DNA of 64,000 nucleotides from Pseudoxanthomonas broegbernensis (GTDB lineage: Bacteria; Pseudomonadota; Gammaproteobacteria; Xanthomonadales; Xanthomonadaceae), in contig NZ_JACHGU010000004.1 of NCBI RefSeq assembly GCF_014202435.1, forward strand, positions 62,001 to 126,000, read 5' to 3'. Below are positions 50,425 through 59,612 of the stretch, piece after piece. Numbering within the stretch: position 1 is the stretch's first letter; each line of letters starts with the position of its first letter. The notes under the pieces are model-generated. The model was not told the DNA's origin. It worked only from the letters and a program-made list of their open reading frames with translations, and did not search any database. The position numbers were made by a program, and so were the translations under genes.

Positions 50425-50871
50425 CGCCGGCTTTCCCTTCCCGGCATGCGTCTCTTCCCCCGGCTCCGGCCTGCCGGAGCGCGGCCGGGCGTGGCTTGTC
50501 CACCAGAAGATACCGTTATCATTTTTTGCTTCCAGCGCTGTCAGTACCTTGGCGTCTGTTGGCGGTGGAAATGGGCTCGGACGACAGCGGGAACGGTCCG
50601 CCGCGGGGCTCGGATGGTGGAATTGGAAGTTCCACTTAATATATAAAAATCAATTACTTGAATTAAATTTTCGGGGGTTTTGCGCAAAATTCCTGCTGCA
50701 ACGCACCATCCTGAATCGATGTTAGCGGTACATCGTTTGTTTCTACGTCGTATTCCCTCCTTACGTTTGACAACGCTGTCACGGTTGTTTCCAAATGCGG
50801 CCGCGCGGAGACGAACGGTCCGCGCCATGACAACTCAATTTCTATTCGTGTATCCCGGGGAGGGACGTTTC
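50425..50871 (+). promoter_or_regulatory. AT-rich control region upstream of the TonB receptor, with LacI-type operators
   Basis: About 450 bases without a gene. It contains TGACAACGCTGTCA at 50768-50781, a perfect match to the LacI-family pattern TGNNARCGNTNNCA and overlapping TTGACA (50767-50772); a near match TGTTAGCGGTACAT at 50720-50733; and on the minus strand TGATAACGGTATCT at 50508-50521. An AT-rich run lies at 50637-50675. A GGGGAGGG Shine-Dalgarno (50857-50864) precedes the receptor start. No lacI gene lies nearby. Confidence 0.55.
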
Positions 50872-53800
50872 ATGAAGCAGTTGCACGCCATACCCAAGAA
50901 GCGGCTGTTGACGACCGCCTTGCTGCTGGCACTGGCATCGCCGGCCATCGCGCAGGAGCAGCCGTCCGCGGCCGCCGGCCCGCAAGGCGAGATCAGCGAA
51001 CTGGACACCGTGGTGGTCACCGGCATCCGGGCCAGCCTCGAGTCGTCGATGAACCTCAAGCGCGATTCCCAGGGCCTGGTCGACGGCATCGTGGCCGAGG
51101 ACATCGGCAAGTTCCCGGACACCAACCTGGCCGAATCGCTGCAGCGCATCAGCGGCGTGTCGATCGACCGCAACAACGGCGAAGGCTCGCGCGCCACCGT
51201 GCGCGGCGTCGGCCCGGACTTCAACCTGGTGCTGCTCAACGGCCGGCAGATGCCGACCGTCACCGGCGGCCGCGCCTTCGAGTTCAGCAACCTGGCCTCC
51301 GAGTCGGTCTCGGCGGTGGAGGTCTACAAGACCAGCCGCGCCGAGAACCCCACCGGCGGCCTGGGCGCGACCATCAACATCAAGACCGCGCGCCCGCTGG
51401 AGAACCCGGGCACCCGCGTCAACGTCGGCATGAAGGGCGTGTGGGACACCTCCGACGACGACATGCCCAAGCGCGTGCGCGGCGATACGGTGACCCCGGA
51501 ACTGTCCGCCATCTTCAGCACCACCTCGGCCGATGGCCGCTTCGGCGCTGCGGTCAGCGCCAGCTACCAGGAGCGCGACTCCGGCTCGGCCCGGGCCCAC
51601 GTGGCCGCCGGCTGGCGCGAGTTCATCGACACCCCGCAGGCCAGCGGCGAGGGCGGCGGCTCGATGCTGCCCCTGCCGGGCACGCCCGGTTCGGAGAACA
51701 TCACCAACCGCCCCGGCCCCAACGACGTCTACGGGCTGCCGCAGAACCTGGAGTACGTGGTCACCCGCACCCAGCGCCAGCGCACCAACGCGCAGGTGAC
51801 CCTGCAGTGGGCGCCGACCGACAACCTGACCGCCACCCTGGACTACACCTACGCCCAGAACAAGGTCCAGGCGCAGTCCAACAACATGTCGGTGTGGCAG
51901 GGCTTCAACCCCGATTCCAGCACCTGGACCTCCGGGTCGGGCGCCTCGCCGGAGGTGCTGCACGAGTCCTATCCGTGGATCACCGACTTCGCCAACGGCG
52001 CCTCGGACACGGCCACCCGCTACAAGAGCGACTCGGTCGGCCTGAACCTGGCCTGGGACGTGAGCGACAACCTCAGCCTGGGCCTGGACTACCACCATTC
52101 CGAGGCCACCAACGAGCCCGACGGCCCGTACGGCTCCAACAACGTGGTGGCCGCCCTGGGCAACTTCCGCCTCGGCAACACGCTCGACTTCAGCCGCGAC
52201 TTCCCGGTGCTGACCATCGACATGCTCCCGGGCATGACCGAGGTCGACCCATCGATGATGATGGTGGCCGGCTCGATCTTCGGCGCCGGCTACCAGCACG
52301 CCGAGATCGACCAGGCGCAGGCCAGCGGCGAGTTCCGCTTCGGCAACTACTCCAAGCTGAACTTCGGCGTGGCCGCGACCGACTACAAGAACCACTCGGC
52401 CAGCACCAACGTGCAGTTGGACACCTGGGGCGGCGCCACCAATCCAGGCGACTATCCCGACGAGGTGTGGCCGCTGGCCCACATGGGCGACTTCTTCAAG
52501 GGCCTCAGCGGCCATGACGACCCGGCCTTCAGCGACGGGTTCTTCCTGTACGACTTCAAGACCATGCGCGACCTGGCGGAGAAGGCGTGGGTGGCCAGCG
52601 GCAAGGGCATCGCCGCGGACTACTGGCCCACCTTCGACTACAGCTTCGCCGGCACCCAGGTACCCGGCACCGCCGCCAACCGCTCCAACTCGGTCAGCCA
52701 CGTGCGCGAGAAGTCCAAGAGCGTCTACCTGCAGTGGAGCAGCACCTTCGACTGGGCGATGCCGGTGGACATCGCCGCGGGCGTGCGCTGGGAGAAGACC
52801 GAGGTGGAAGCCTCGGCCCAGCAGTCGGCGCCGTCGGGCATCGACTGGATCTCGGAGAACGAGTTCGTCATCCGCTACAGCGGCTCGGAGTTCCGCTCCC
52901 TGGGCGGCAAGTACGACTACGTCCTGCCCAACCTGGACATCGCCCTGAACCTGACCGGCGACATGAAGCTGCGCGCCAGCTACGGCGAGACCATCGGCCG
53001 CGCCAACTGGGGCGATCTGAACCCGGCGCTGGGCGTCGGCGGCCAGACCCGCTACGACGGCGGCAACGGCGGCTCGGGCAACCCGGCGTTGCTGCCGCTG
53101 GAATCGCGCAACATCGACCTGTCGTGGGAGTGGTACTACGGCGATTCGAGCTACCTGTCGGTGGGCTACTTCCACAAGAAGATCGACAACTTCATCGCCC
53201 GCCAGGTCAGCACCCAGACGCCGTATCCCAACCTGCACACGCCGTCCGGCGGCGCCTACTGGGACGCGGCGATCGCCTCCGGCTGCACGCCCGCCAACCG
53301 CGTGTGCATCCGCGACTACATCTTCGCCAACTACGACGGCCAGCCCGGCGTCGACGCCGCCGCCGGATCGATCAGCGGCCTGCCCAGCGACCCGCTGGCC
53401 GACTTCAAGATCGACTATCCGGTCAACAACCGCTCCGACAAGCTCGACGGCTGGGAATTCAACATCCAGCACGTGTTCGGCGATTCCGGCTTCGGCCTGG
53501 CGGCCAACTACACCCTGGTCGACTCCGGCCTGACCTACGATGCCGGCCGCCTGGGCACGCAGTTCGCGATGACCGGCCTGAGCGATACGGCCAACCTGGT
53601 CGGCTTCTACGACAAGGGCCCGTGGCAGGTGCGTGCGGCCTACAACTGGCGCGACAAGTTCCTGGCCGGCCTGGGCTCGACCCCGACCTACGTGGAGGCC
53701 TACGGCCAGATCGACCTGAACGTCAGCTACCAGGTCAACGACCACCTGTCGCTGTCGGTGGAGGGCATCAACATCACCGACGAGAGCACCCGCGCCCACG

Positions 53801-53877
53801 GCCGCAACAGCCGCCAACTGCACAACATCACCCAGTTGGGGCCGCGCTACATGTTCGGCCTGCGCTACAGGTTCTGA
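50872..53877 (+). CDS. TonB-dependent outer-membrane receptor
   Basis: 1001 residues with a signal peptide (LLTTALLLALASPAIAQ), a TonB-box-like ELDTVVVTGI, a plug domain (IVAEDIGKFPDTNLAESLQRISGVSIDR, VRGVGPDFNLVLLNGRQMP, VEVYKTSRAENPTGGLGATINI) and a 22-strand barrel ending in FGLRYRF with the C-terminal Phe. It belongs to the large group of xanthomonad carbohydrate-type receptors, commonly placed beside tryptophan-halogenase-like genes, as here (53990). ATG 50872 is selected by GGGGAGGG and the signal peptide; the frame is open 64 codons further upstream. The ligand is unknown. Confidence 0.93.
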   Translation: MKQLHAIPKKRLLTTALLLALASPAIAQEQPSAAAGPQGEISELDTVVVTGIRASLESSMNLKRDSQGLVDGIVAEDIGKFPDTNLAESLQRISGVSIDRNNGEGSRATVRGVGPDFNLVLLNGRQMPTVTGGRAFEFSNLASESVSAVEVYKTSRAENPTGGLGATINIKTARPLENPGTRVNVGMKGVWDTSDDDMPKRVRGDTVTPELSAIFSTTSADGRFGAAVSASYQERDSGSARAHVAAGWREFIDTPQASGEGGGSMLPLPGTPGSENITNRPGPNDVYGLPQNLEYVVTRTQRQRTNAQVTLQWAPTDNLTATLDYTYAQNKVQAQSNNMSVWQGFNPDSSTWTSGSGASPEVLHESYPWITDFANGASDTATRYKSDSVGLNLAWDVSDNLSLGLDYHHSEATNEPDGPYGSNNVVAALGNFRLGNTLDFSRDFPVLTIDMLPGMTEVDPSMMMVAGSIFGAGYQHAEIDQAQASGEFRFGNYSKLNFGVAATDYKNHSASTNVQLDTWGGATNPGDYPDEVWPLAHMGDFFKGLSGHDDPAFSDGFFLYDFKTMRDLAEKAWVASGKGIAADYWPTFDYSFAGTQVPGTAANRSNSVSHVREKSKSVYLQWSSTFDWAMPVDIAAGVRWEKTEVEASAQQSAPSGIDWISENEFVIRYSGSEFRSLGGKYDYVLPNLDIALNLTGDMKLRASYGETIGRANWGDLNPALGVGGQTRYDGGNGGSGNPALLPLESRNIDLSWEWYYGDSSYLSVGYFHKKIDNFIARQVSTQTPYPNLHTPSGGAYWDAAIASGCTPANRVCIRDYIFANYDGQPGVDAAAGSISGLPSDPLADFKIDYPVNNRSDKLDGWEFNIQHVFGDSGFGLAANYTLVDSGLTYDAGRLGTQFAMTGLSDTANLVGFYDKGPWQVRAAYNWRDKFLAGLGSTPTYVEAYGQIDLNVSYQVNDHLSLSVEGINITDESTRAHGRNSRQLHNITQLGPRYMFGLRYRF

Positions 53878-53895
53878 TCGAAGCGTCCTCAGCAC

Positions 53896-53968
53896 CCGCC
53901 GCCGTGACCTCTCCCGGCACGGCGGCGGCTTTCCCGGACCGCCGTCCCCCTACGGCGGTCCGCCTTTT
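53896..53968 (+). terminator. two tandem hairpins between the receptor and the halogenase gene
   Basis: First stem: CCGCCGCCGTG (53896-53906) pairs with CACGGCGGCGG (53918-53928). Second stem: GGACCGCCGT (53936-53945) pairs with ACGGCGGTCC (53952-53961), followed by GCCTTTT. The second looks like an intrinsic terminator. They would lower transcription into the halogenase gene, 22 bases later. Confidence 0.6.
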
Positions 53969-53989
53969 CCCGGGGGAACGGGAGACACC

Positions 53990-55522
53990 ATGAACGCGAA
54001 CGATGTCGCCGCGGTGCCCGACCGGCCGGTCAGGCGCGTGGTGATCGCCGGCGGCGGCACCGCCGGCTGGATGGCCGCCGCGGCCATCTCCAAGGTACTG
54101 GGCGAGGCACTGGAGATCGTCCTGGTCGAATCGGAGCAGATCGGCACCGTCGGCGTCGGCGAGGCCACCATCCCCAGCCTGACCACCTTCCACCGCCTGC
54201 TGGAGATCGACGAGCGCCAGTTCCTGGCGGCCGCGCAGGGCACGATCAAGCTGGGCATCTCCTTCGAGAACTGGCGCACCCAGGCGCACCGCTACATCCA
54301 CGCCTTCGGCAACACCGGCCGCGACCACTGGAGCGCCGGCTTCCAGCATTTCTGGCGCCGCGGGCGCGAACTGGGCCTGGCCGGCGGCTACGAGGAATAC
54401 TGCATCGAGCTGCAGGCCGCGCTGGAAGCGCGCTTCGCGCACCTGCCCGACCATCGCATGCACTACGCCTACCACCTGGACGCCAGCCTGTACGCGCGCT
54501 TCCTGCGCGCGATGAGCGAGCGCCACGGCTGCCGGCGGGTGGAGGGCAGGATCGTCGAGGTCCTGACCGACCCGGAATCGGGCTTCGTCACCGCCCTGCG
54601 CCTGGAGCACGGCGAACGGGTCGAGGGCGACCTGTTCGTGGACTGCACCGGCTTCCGCGCGCTGCTGATCGAGAAGACCCTCGGGGTCGGCTTCGAGGAC
54701 TGGTCGCACTGGCTGATCAACGACCGCGCCATCGCCGCCCAGACCACCGCCGTGCGCGACGCGGTGCCCTACACCCGCGCCATCGCCGGCAAGTGGGGCT
54801 GGCAGTGGCGCATCGCCCTGCAGCACCGGGTCGGCAACGGCATCGTGTACTCCAGCCGCCACGTCGGCGACGACGAGGCCAAGGCGCACTTCCTGGCCAG
54901 CGTGGAGGGCGAAATCATCAAGGAACCGTGGCCGGTGCGCTTCCGTCCCGGGCGCCGCCTGCAACTGTGGAACCGCAACTGCGTCGCCCTGGGCCTGGCC
55001 GGCAGCTTCATCGAGCCGCTGGAGTCCACCACCATCCACCTCATCCAGCGCGGCATCACCCGCCTGGTGCAGTCGTTCCCGCACGTGATCCGCCAGGTGG
55101 GCATCGACGAGTACAACCGGCGCATGGCCGACGAGCTGGAGCACGTGCGCGACTTCGTGGTCCTGCACTACCACGCCACCGAGCGCCGCGACACGCCCTA
55201 CTGGGAATACGTGGCGAACATGCCGCTGCCCGACACCCTGCGCCATCGCATCGAGCTGTTCCGCCAGACCGGCACCGTGTTCCACGTGCCCGGCGAACTG
55301 TTCGCCGAGGATTCCTGGGTCCAGGTGCTGCTGGGCCAGGGCATCGAGCCGCGCGAATACCACCCGGCCGCCGACGCGCTGGAGGAAGCCGAACTCAAGC
55401 GCTTCCTCGACGACAACCGCCGCTATGTGGAAGGCACCGTGCGCCGGTTGCCCACGCACATGGACTACCTGCGCCGCTACGCCCCCGCGGCGGTGCCCGA
55501 GGCGGTGGCACGGGCGCACTGA
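53990..55522 (+). CDS. tryptophan-halogenase-like flavoprotein
   Basis: 510 residues of the FAD-dependent halogenase family. GGGTAGW (21-27) binds FAD; GVGEATIPSL and Lys87 in TIKLGISFENW correspond to the catalytic Lys of PrnA-type enzymes; Glu342 lies in SFIEPLESTTIHL. The halogenase signature W-x-W-x-I-P is present as WQWRIA (271-276) with Ala in place of Pro. In this family such genes are often found with TonB receptors, and the substrate is then generally unknown; tryptophan may not be one. ATG 53990 follows GGGAGAC. Confidence 0.88.
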   Translation: MNANDVAAVPDRPVRRVVIAGGGTAGWMAAAAISKVLGEALEIVLVESEQIGTVGVGEATIPSLTTFHRLLEIDERQFLAAAQGTIKLGISFENWRTQAHRYIHAFGNTGRDHWSAGFQHFWRRGRELGLAGGYEEYCIELQAALEARFAHLPDHRMHYAYHLDASLYARFLRAMSERHGCRRVEGRIVEVLTDPESGFVTALRLEHGERVEGDLFVDCTGFRALLIEKTLGVGFEDWSHWLINDRAIAAQTTAVRDAVPYTRAIAGKWGWQWRIALQHRVGNGIVYSSRHVGDDEAKAHFLASVEGEIIKEPWPVRFRPGRRLQLWNRNCVALGLAGSFIEPLESTTIHLIQRGITRLVQSFPHVIRQVGIDEYNRRMADELEHVRDFVVLHYHATERRDTPYWEYVANMPLPDTLRHRIELFRQTGTVFHVPGELFAEDSWVQVLLGQGIEPREYHPAADALEEAELKRFLDDNRRYVEGTVRRLPTHMDYLRRYAPAAVPEAVARAH

Positions 55523-55814
55523 AACACCCGCGCAGCGACCGGATGGTGGGGCGTGGGAACCGCCTGCGGCCGGGGGCGCGATGGGCCGTGCGGCGAATGC
55601 GCGCGGCCCGACAGGCCCGGACGCGCGGCCGGCCCCGTCGTGCCGTGCCGGCTGCATCCGCTGAACGGACGCACCGGCCATGCGGCCCGCCCCTGGGTTG
55701 AACATCCCCTTCACCGGCAATGGACCCGGCGCCAATGCGCGCGTCGCTAGCGTGGGCCGCGTTCCGTCCCCCCTGGAACGCCCCTTCAGCCGACCGACCC
55801 CCCGGGAACACGCC

Positions 55815-56321
55815 ATGAGCATCAAGACCATCGAAGAACTGTTCGTCCACGAACTGTCCGACATCTACAGCGCCGAGAAGCAACTGACCAAGGCCCTGCC
55901 GCGGCTGGCGCGCGCGGCCGACGATCCCGCCCTGGCGGACGGCTTCCGCACCCACCTGGCCGAGACCGAAGGCCAGATCGAGCGCATCGACCGCATCGTC
56001 GAGATCCTCGACATCCGCCTCAAGCGGATCAAGTGCGCGGCGATGGAGGGCCTGGTGGAAGAAGGCAAGGAGATCATCGACTCGATCGAGGCCGGCCCGC
56101 TGCGCGACGCGGCGCTGATCGGTGGCGCGCAGAAGGTGGAGCACTACGAGATCGCCGCCTACGGCACCCTGGCCGCCCTGTCCAAGCAGCTCGGCTACAA
56201 GGACGCCCTGCCGCTGCTGCTCGACACCCTTGAGGAAGAGAAGGCGACCGACAAGAAGCTAACCCTGCTGGCCGAGCAGGGCGGCAACCAGCGCGCGGCG
56301 CGGGAACGCAAGGCCGCCTGA
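55815..56321 (+). CDS. DUF892 (YciE-like) ferritin-like protein
   Basis: 168 residues. MSIKTIEELFVHELSDIYSAEKQLTKALPRLARAADDPAL is the DUF892 start; EHYEIAAYGTLAALSKQLG and LLDTLEEEKATDKKLTLLAE supply the carboxylate and His residues of a four-helix di-iron bundle. YciE/YciF-type proteins are stress-induced. ATG 55815 begins the conserved part; the 292-base gap upstream holds no other gene I can see. Confidence 0.9.
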   Translation: MSIKTIEELFVHELSDIYSAEKQLTKALPRLARAADDPALADGFRTHLAETEGQIERIDRIVEILDIRLKRIKCAAMEGLVEEGKEIIDSIEAGPLRDAALIGGAQKVEHYEIAAYGTLAALSKQLGYKDALPLLLDTLEEEKATDKKLTLLAEQGGNQRAARERKAA

Positions 56322-56349
56322 GCCGCGCGGCGGCGCGAGGACGTCCATC

Positions 56350-56389
56350 GCCGCGCCGATGCCGTCCGTGACGGACGCATCGGCGCGGC
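56350..56389. terminator. strong hairpin downstream of the DUF892 gene
   Basis: GCCGCGCCGATGC (56350-56362) pairs with GCATCGGCGCGGC (56377-56389); the inner GTCCGT and ACGGAC also pair around a single G, giving about 19 base pairs. No T-run follows, so it may act as a Rho-assisted or bidirectional terminator, or protect the mRNA end. Confidence 0.5.
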
Positions 56390-56589
56390 CTTGCGTTTGC
56401 GTTCGGCCCGGGCATCCGGGCCTGAAAGTTCCCGGATCGCCGCCGCAATTCATGTACCGGTCAGTTCTGAATTCAGGCGAGGTTGCCGTGGTTCTCGAAT
56501 AATCCACATGCCCTCCGGCACCCCTCCCCCGCGGAGGAATGCATCGGGGCCGAGACAACCACAACAACTAGAAAGCGAGTCAACCCCCT

Positions 56590-57150
56590 ATGAAGAAGAA
56601 CACTTCCGTGCTCGCCCTGGCCCTGCTGGCCACCCTGCCCTTCGCCGCCTCCGCCGCCGAGGGCGTGTCCTACAACTACGTGCAGGGCGGCTATGCGGCC
56701 ACCGACACCGACGGCGGCGACGCCGACGGCTGGGGCGTGGACGGCTCGGTCGCCATCGCGCCCAACTTCCACCTGTTCGGCAGCTACAGCAACCAGGAGA
56801 TCGACCGCACCCCCATCGATTTCGACCAGTGGCGCGTCGGCGTGGGCTACAACCGCGAGATCGCCCCGCGCGCCGACCTGGTGACCCGCGTGGCCTACGA
56901 GAAGTTCGACGCCGGCCGCGGCTTGGACTACGACGGCTGGAGCGCCGAGGTTGGCGTGCGCGGCGCGCTGGCGCGCAACTTCGAAGGCTACGCGATGGCC
57001 GGCTACGAAGACGGCGACGAGTACGACGGCGAGTTCTACGGCCGCCTCGGCGCGCAGGTGAAGTTCAACCCGAACTGGGGCGTGAGCGGCGACGTGAAGT
57101 TCGTCGACGGCGACACCCAGTGGTTCGTGGGCCCGCGCTTCACCTGGTGA
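56590..57150 (+). CDS. ax21: Ax21 family outer-membrane beta-barrel protein
   Basis: 186 residues, with signal peptide (SVLALALLATLPFAASAA), then EGVSYNYVQGGYAATDTDGGDADGWGVDGSVAIAPNFHLFGSYSNQ, which is the Ax21 family pattern known from Xanthomonas and Stenotrophomonas. Alternating aromatic/small residues and a terminal W indicate an 8-strand barrel. Exact role is unsettled: earlier claims of it being a secreted immune elicitor were withdrawn, and outer-membrane vesicle association is better supported. A terminator follows (57251). Start by ATG 56590. Confidence 0.9.
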   Translation: MKKNTSVLALALLATLPFAASAAEGVSYNYVQGGYAATDTDGGDADGWGVDGSVAIAPNFHLFGSYSNQEIDRTPIDFDQWRVGVGYNREIAPRADLVTRVAYEKFDAGRGLDYDGWSAEVGVRGALARNFEGYAMAGYEDGDEYDGEFYGRLGAQVKFNPNWGVSGDVKFVDGDTQWFVGPRFTW

Positions 57151-57250
57151 TCCGCACGCGTTCGACGCGCAGGTTCAGGGCGGTCCTCTCTCCCCTGCCC
57201 CGGGCCTGCGCAACCTTTCTGGCGTGTTCCCTCCCCCACGCCAGTCCCCG

Positions 57251-57280
57251 GAGCCCGGCGCATGCCGGGCTCTTTTTTTT
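57251..57280 (+). terminator. rho-independent terminator of ax21
   Basis: GAGCCCGGC (57251-57259) and GCCGGGCTC (57264-57272) form a perfect nine-base stem with a four-base loop, followed by eight T (57273-57280). This is the clearest intrinsic terminator in the window. Confidence 0.9.
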
Positions 57281-57417
57281 CGCGCTTTTCGCGGCGGCCG
57301 GCGCATAGTCCGGATGCTCATTTCGTGATGAGCATCCGGCATCCCGCCGGCGGATGCGCGCGCATCGCGCTGTGCCAGACTGCGGTGGATGGCATGCATA
57401 TCCAAGACCGCGCGGCG

Positions 57418-58410
57418 ATGACCCTCACCCAGCTCCGCTATTTCACCGCGATCGTCGATGCCGGGCTGAACATCACCCTGGCGGCCAAGAAGGTCCATGC
57501 GACCCAGTCGGGCCTGTCCAAGCAGATCAAGCTGCTGGAGGACGAACTGGGCTTCCTGCTGTTCACCCGGCGCGCGCGCAGCCTGTCCGCGCTCACCCCC
57601 GCCGCCGCCCGCGTGCTGGAGCATGCGCGCCCGCTGCTGGCGCATGCCGGCAACATCCGCGCGCTGAGCGAGAACCTGCGCCGGGAAACCGAAGGCGAGC
57701 TGCACATCGCCACCACCCACACCCAGGCCCGGCACGTGCTGCCGGTGATGCTGGCCCGGCTCAAGCGCAGCTATCCCAAGATCGCCATGCACCTGGCGCC
57801 GGGCGGCGATGGCGAATCGCTGGCGCGGCTGGCGCGCGGCGAGGCCGACCTGGCCATCGTCAGCAGCAGCGGCGCGGCGCCGGCCGCCGACATCCGCCTG
57901 CCGCTGTTCCAGTGGGAGCGCGTGGCCATCGTGCCGGCCCGCCATCGCCTGACCCGGCTGGGGCGGCCGCTGCAGCTCGAGGACCTGGTGCACTACCCGC
58001 TGGTCAGCTACGAGTCCAGCCGCGAACGCGGCTCCTCGCTGCAGCGCGCGTTCGAGGCCGCGGGCCTGGAGCCGCAGATCGCGATGACCGCGCGCGACGC
58101 CGACCTGATCGCCACCTACGTGCGCAACGGCCTGGGCATCGGCATCGTCGCCGAGATGGCGATGGAAGCGATCGAGGGCGACGACCTGGCGGTGCTGCCG
58201 ACCGACCACCTGCTGCCCACCTGCACCACCTGGCTGCTGCTGCGCCGCGACCGCCTGCTGCGCGACCACACCGCCGACCTGATCGCGCAGATGCTGCCGG
58301 GCGCCGATGCGCGCACGGTGCGCCGGGCGATCGAGGCCGAAGGCGAGCTGCCGCAGGCGGTCCCGCACTGGCGCGACCAGGGCAATCCTTTCCTGGCCCG
58401 GCGCCGCTGA
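57418..58410 (+). CDS. CysB-like LysR transcriptional regulator
   Basis: 330 residues. MTLTQLRYFTAIVDAGLNITLAAKKVHATQSGLSKQIKLLEDELGFLLFTRRARSLSALTP (by pieces) is the CysB/Cbl helix-turn-helix, and EGELHIATTHTQARHVLP with GLGIGIVAEMAME is the effector domain of this subgroup (sulphate or thiosulphate sensing in CysB). ATG 57418 fits the CysB N-terminus. It faces the thiol/peroxide operon, with a 27-base convergent gap to bcp, so it does not share a promoter with it. Confidence 0.85.
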   Translation: MTLTQLRYFTAIVDAGLNITLAAKKVHATQSGLSKQIKLLEDELGFLLFTRRARSLSALTPAAARVLEHARPLLAHAGNIRALSENLRRETEGELHIATTHTQARHVLPVMLARLKRSYPKIAMHLAPGGDGESLARLARGEADLAIVSSSGAAPAADIRLPLFQWERVAIVPARHRLTRLGRPLQLEDLVHYPLVSYESSRERGSSLQRAFEAAGLEPQIAMTARDADLIATYVRNGLGIGIVAEMAMEAIEGDDLAVLPTDHLLPTCTTWLLLRRDRLLRDHTADLIAQMLPGADARTVRRAIEAEGELPQAVPHWRDQGNPFLARRR

Positions 58411-58437
58411 GCGCGTGGCGGCCGCCCGCCTCCCGGG

Positions 58438-58995
58438 TCAGCCGCCGGCCGCGCCGGCACGGCCGATGTCGGCCAGCACCTGGGCCACGTTGGCCTGCGG
58501 GTCGACGTCGCGGTAACGGCGCACCACCGTGCCCCCTGCATCGATCAGGAAGGTCTCGCGGCGGCTGTAGTCGCCGCGGCCCTCGCGCCAGGCGAGCACG
58601 CCGTAGCGCCGCGCCGTCTCCTTGCCCGCATCCGACAGCAGCGGGAACGGCACCTGGTACTTCTCGGCGAACTCCGCCTGCGAGGCGACCTCGTCCAGGC
58701 TCACGCCCACGACCTTCGCCCCGGCCTTGCGCAGGGCGACGATGTCGTCGCGGAACGCGCATGCCTGGTCGGTGCAGCCGGGGGTGAAGGCCTTCGGGTA
58801 GAAGTACAGCACCAGCCAGCCGCCGCGGTAATCCTGCAGGCGGTGCACGCGGCCGTGCTGGTCGGGAAGCTCGAAGTCCGGCGCCGGCGCGCCGGCTTCC
58901 GGGCCGCCCGCCGGGATCGCGGCGGCCAGCGCCGCCGTCCAGAGCAGCAGCGCACCGGCGAAGGCGCGCGCGGCCGCGCACGCGCGCAGGCTCAT
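58438..58995 (-). CDS. exported peroxiredoxin (Bcp/PrxQ-like)
   Basis: 185 residues with a signal peptide (FAGALLLWTAALAAA), then a Bcp-type peroxiredoxin: APDFELPDQHGRVHRLQDYRGGWLVLYFYPKAFTPGCTDQACAFRDDI with the peroxidatic Cys in F-T-P-G-C-T and a second Cys five residues later (PrxQ-type pair). A secreted version is unusual against cytoplasmic Bcp. The ATG at 58995 overlaps the yceI stop (ATGA). Last gene of the operon. Confidence 0.88.
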   Translation of the reverse strand: MSLRACAAARAFAGALLLWTAALAAAIPAGGPEAGAPAPDFELPDQHGRVHRLQDYRGGWLVLYFYPKAFTPGCTDQACAFRDDIVALRKAGAKVVGVSLDEVASQAEFAEKYQVPFPLLSDAGKETARRYGVLAWREGRGDYSRRETFLIDAGGTVVRRYRDVDPQANVAQVLADIGRAGAAGG

Positions 58996-59570
58996 GCGCC
59001 GGCCTCGGCCACCGCCAGCAACTGGATGCGGATCTCCAGCTCGTCGCCGATGTTGGGCAATTGCTGGACCAGGCCGAAATCGCTGCGCTTGATCTTCGTG
59101 CTTGCCTGCAGGCCCAGCGCCGGCGCGTTCTTGGCCGGGTGCGCGCCGGCCTTGTTGATCGCCGCGTCCAGCACCACCGGCCGGGTCACGCCGCGCAGGG
59201 TGAGCTCGCCGCTCACGCGCAGGCGGTCGCCCTTGACCTCGACCGAGGTGCTGACGAAACGCGCCTGCGGATGGTTGGCCGCATCGAAATAGTCCTCGCG
59301 CTGCACGCGCTGGTTGAGGCGGTCGACGTGGCCGTCGAAGCTGGCGATCGGCAGGGTCACCTCGACCGACGAGGCGGACGGACGGGCCGCGTCGTAGACC
59401 ACGCGCCCGGTGGCCTCCAGCCGCGCCGACGGGCGCGCGAAGCCGAGGTAGTCCCAGCTCACCAGCACGTCGGTATGGGTCGGGTCGATGGTGTAGCCGA
59501 CCGGCGCGGCGAAGGCGGCGGCGCTGGAAGCGAGCAGGACGGCGGCGGCGAGCAGGCGATGCAGGGTCAT
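58992..59570 (-). CDS. YceI family periplasmic lipocalin-like protein
   Basis: 192 residues, signal peptide (LLAAAVLLASSAAAFAA) followed by the YceI fold: YTIDPTHTDVLVSWDYLGFARPSARLEATGRVVYD, FVSTSVEVKGDRLRVSGELTLRGVTRPVVLD. YceI proteins bind polyisoprenoids such as ubiquinone precursors or dehydrosqualene. It lies between the TlpA-like and Bcp-like genes, 42 bases after the former, and its stop overlaps the bcp start. Confidence 0.9.
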   Translation of the reverse strand: MTLHRLLAAAVLLASSAAAFAAPVGYTIDPTHTDVLVSWDYLGFARPSARLEATGRVVYDAARPSASSVEVTLPIASFDGHVDRLNQRVQREDYFDAANHPQARFVSTSVEVKGDRLRVSGELTLRGVTRPVVLDAAINKAGAHPAKNAPALGLQASTKIKRSDFGLVQQLPNIGDELEIRIQLLAVAEAGA

Positions 59571-59612
59571 GCGGAGATCTCCGGAGCGGTGGGTGGAGGG
59601 GTGGGTTGAGGG

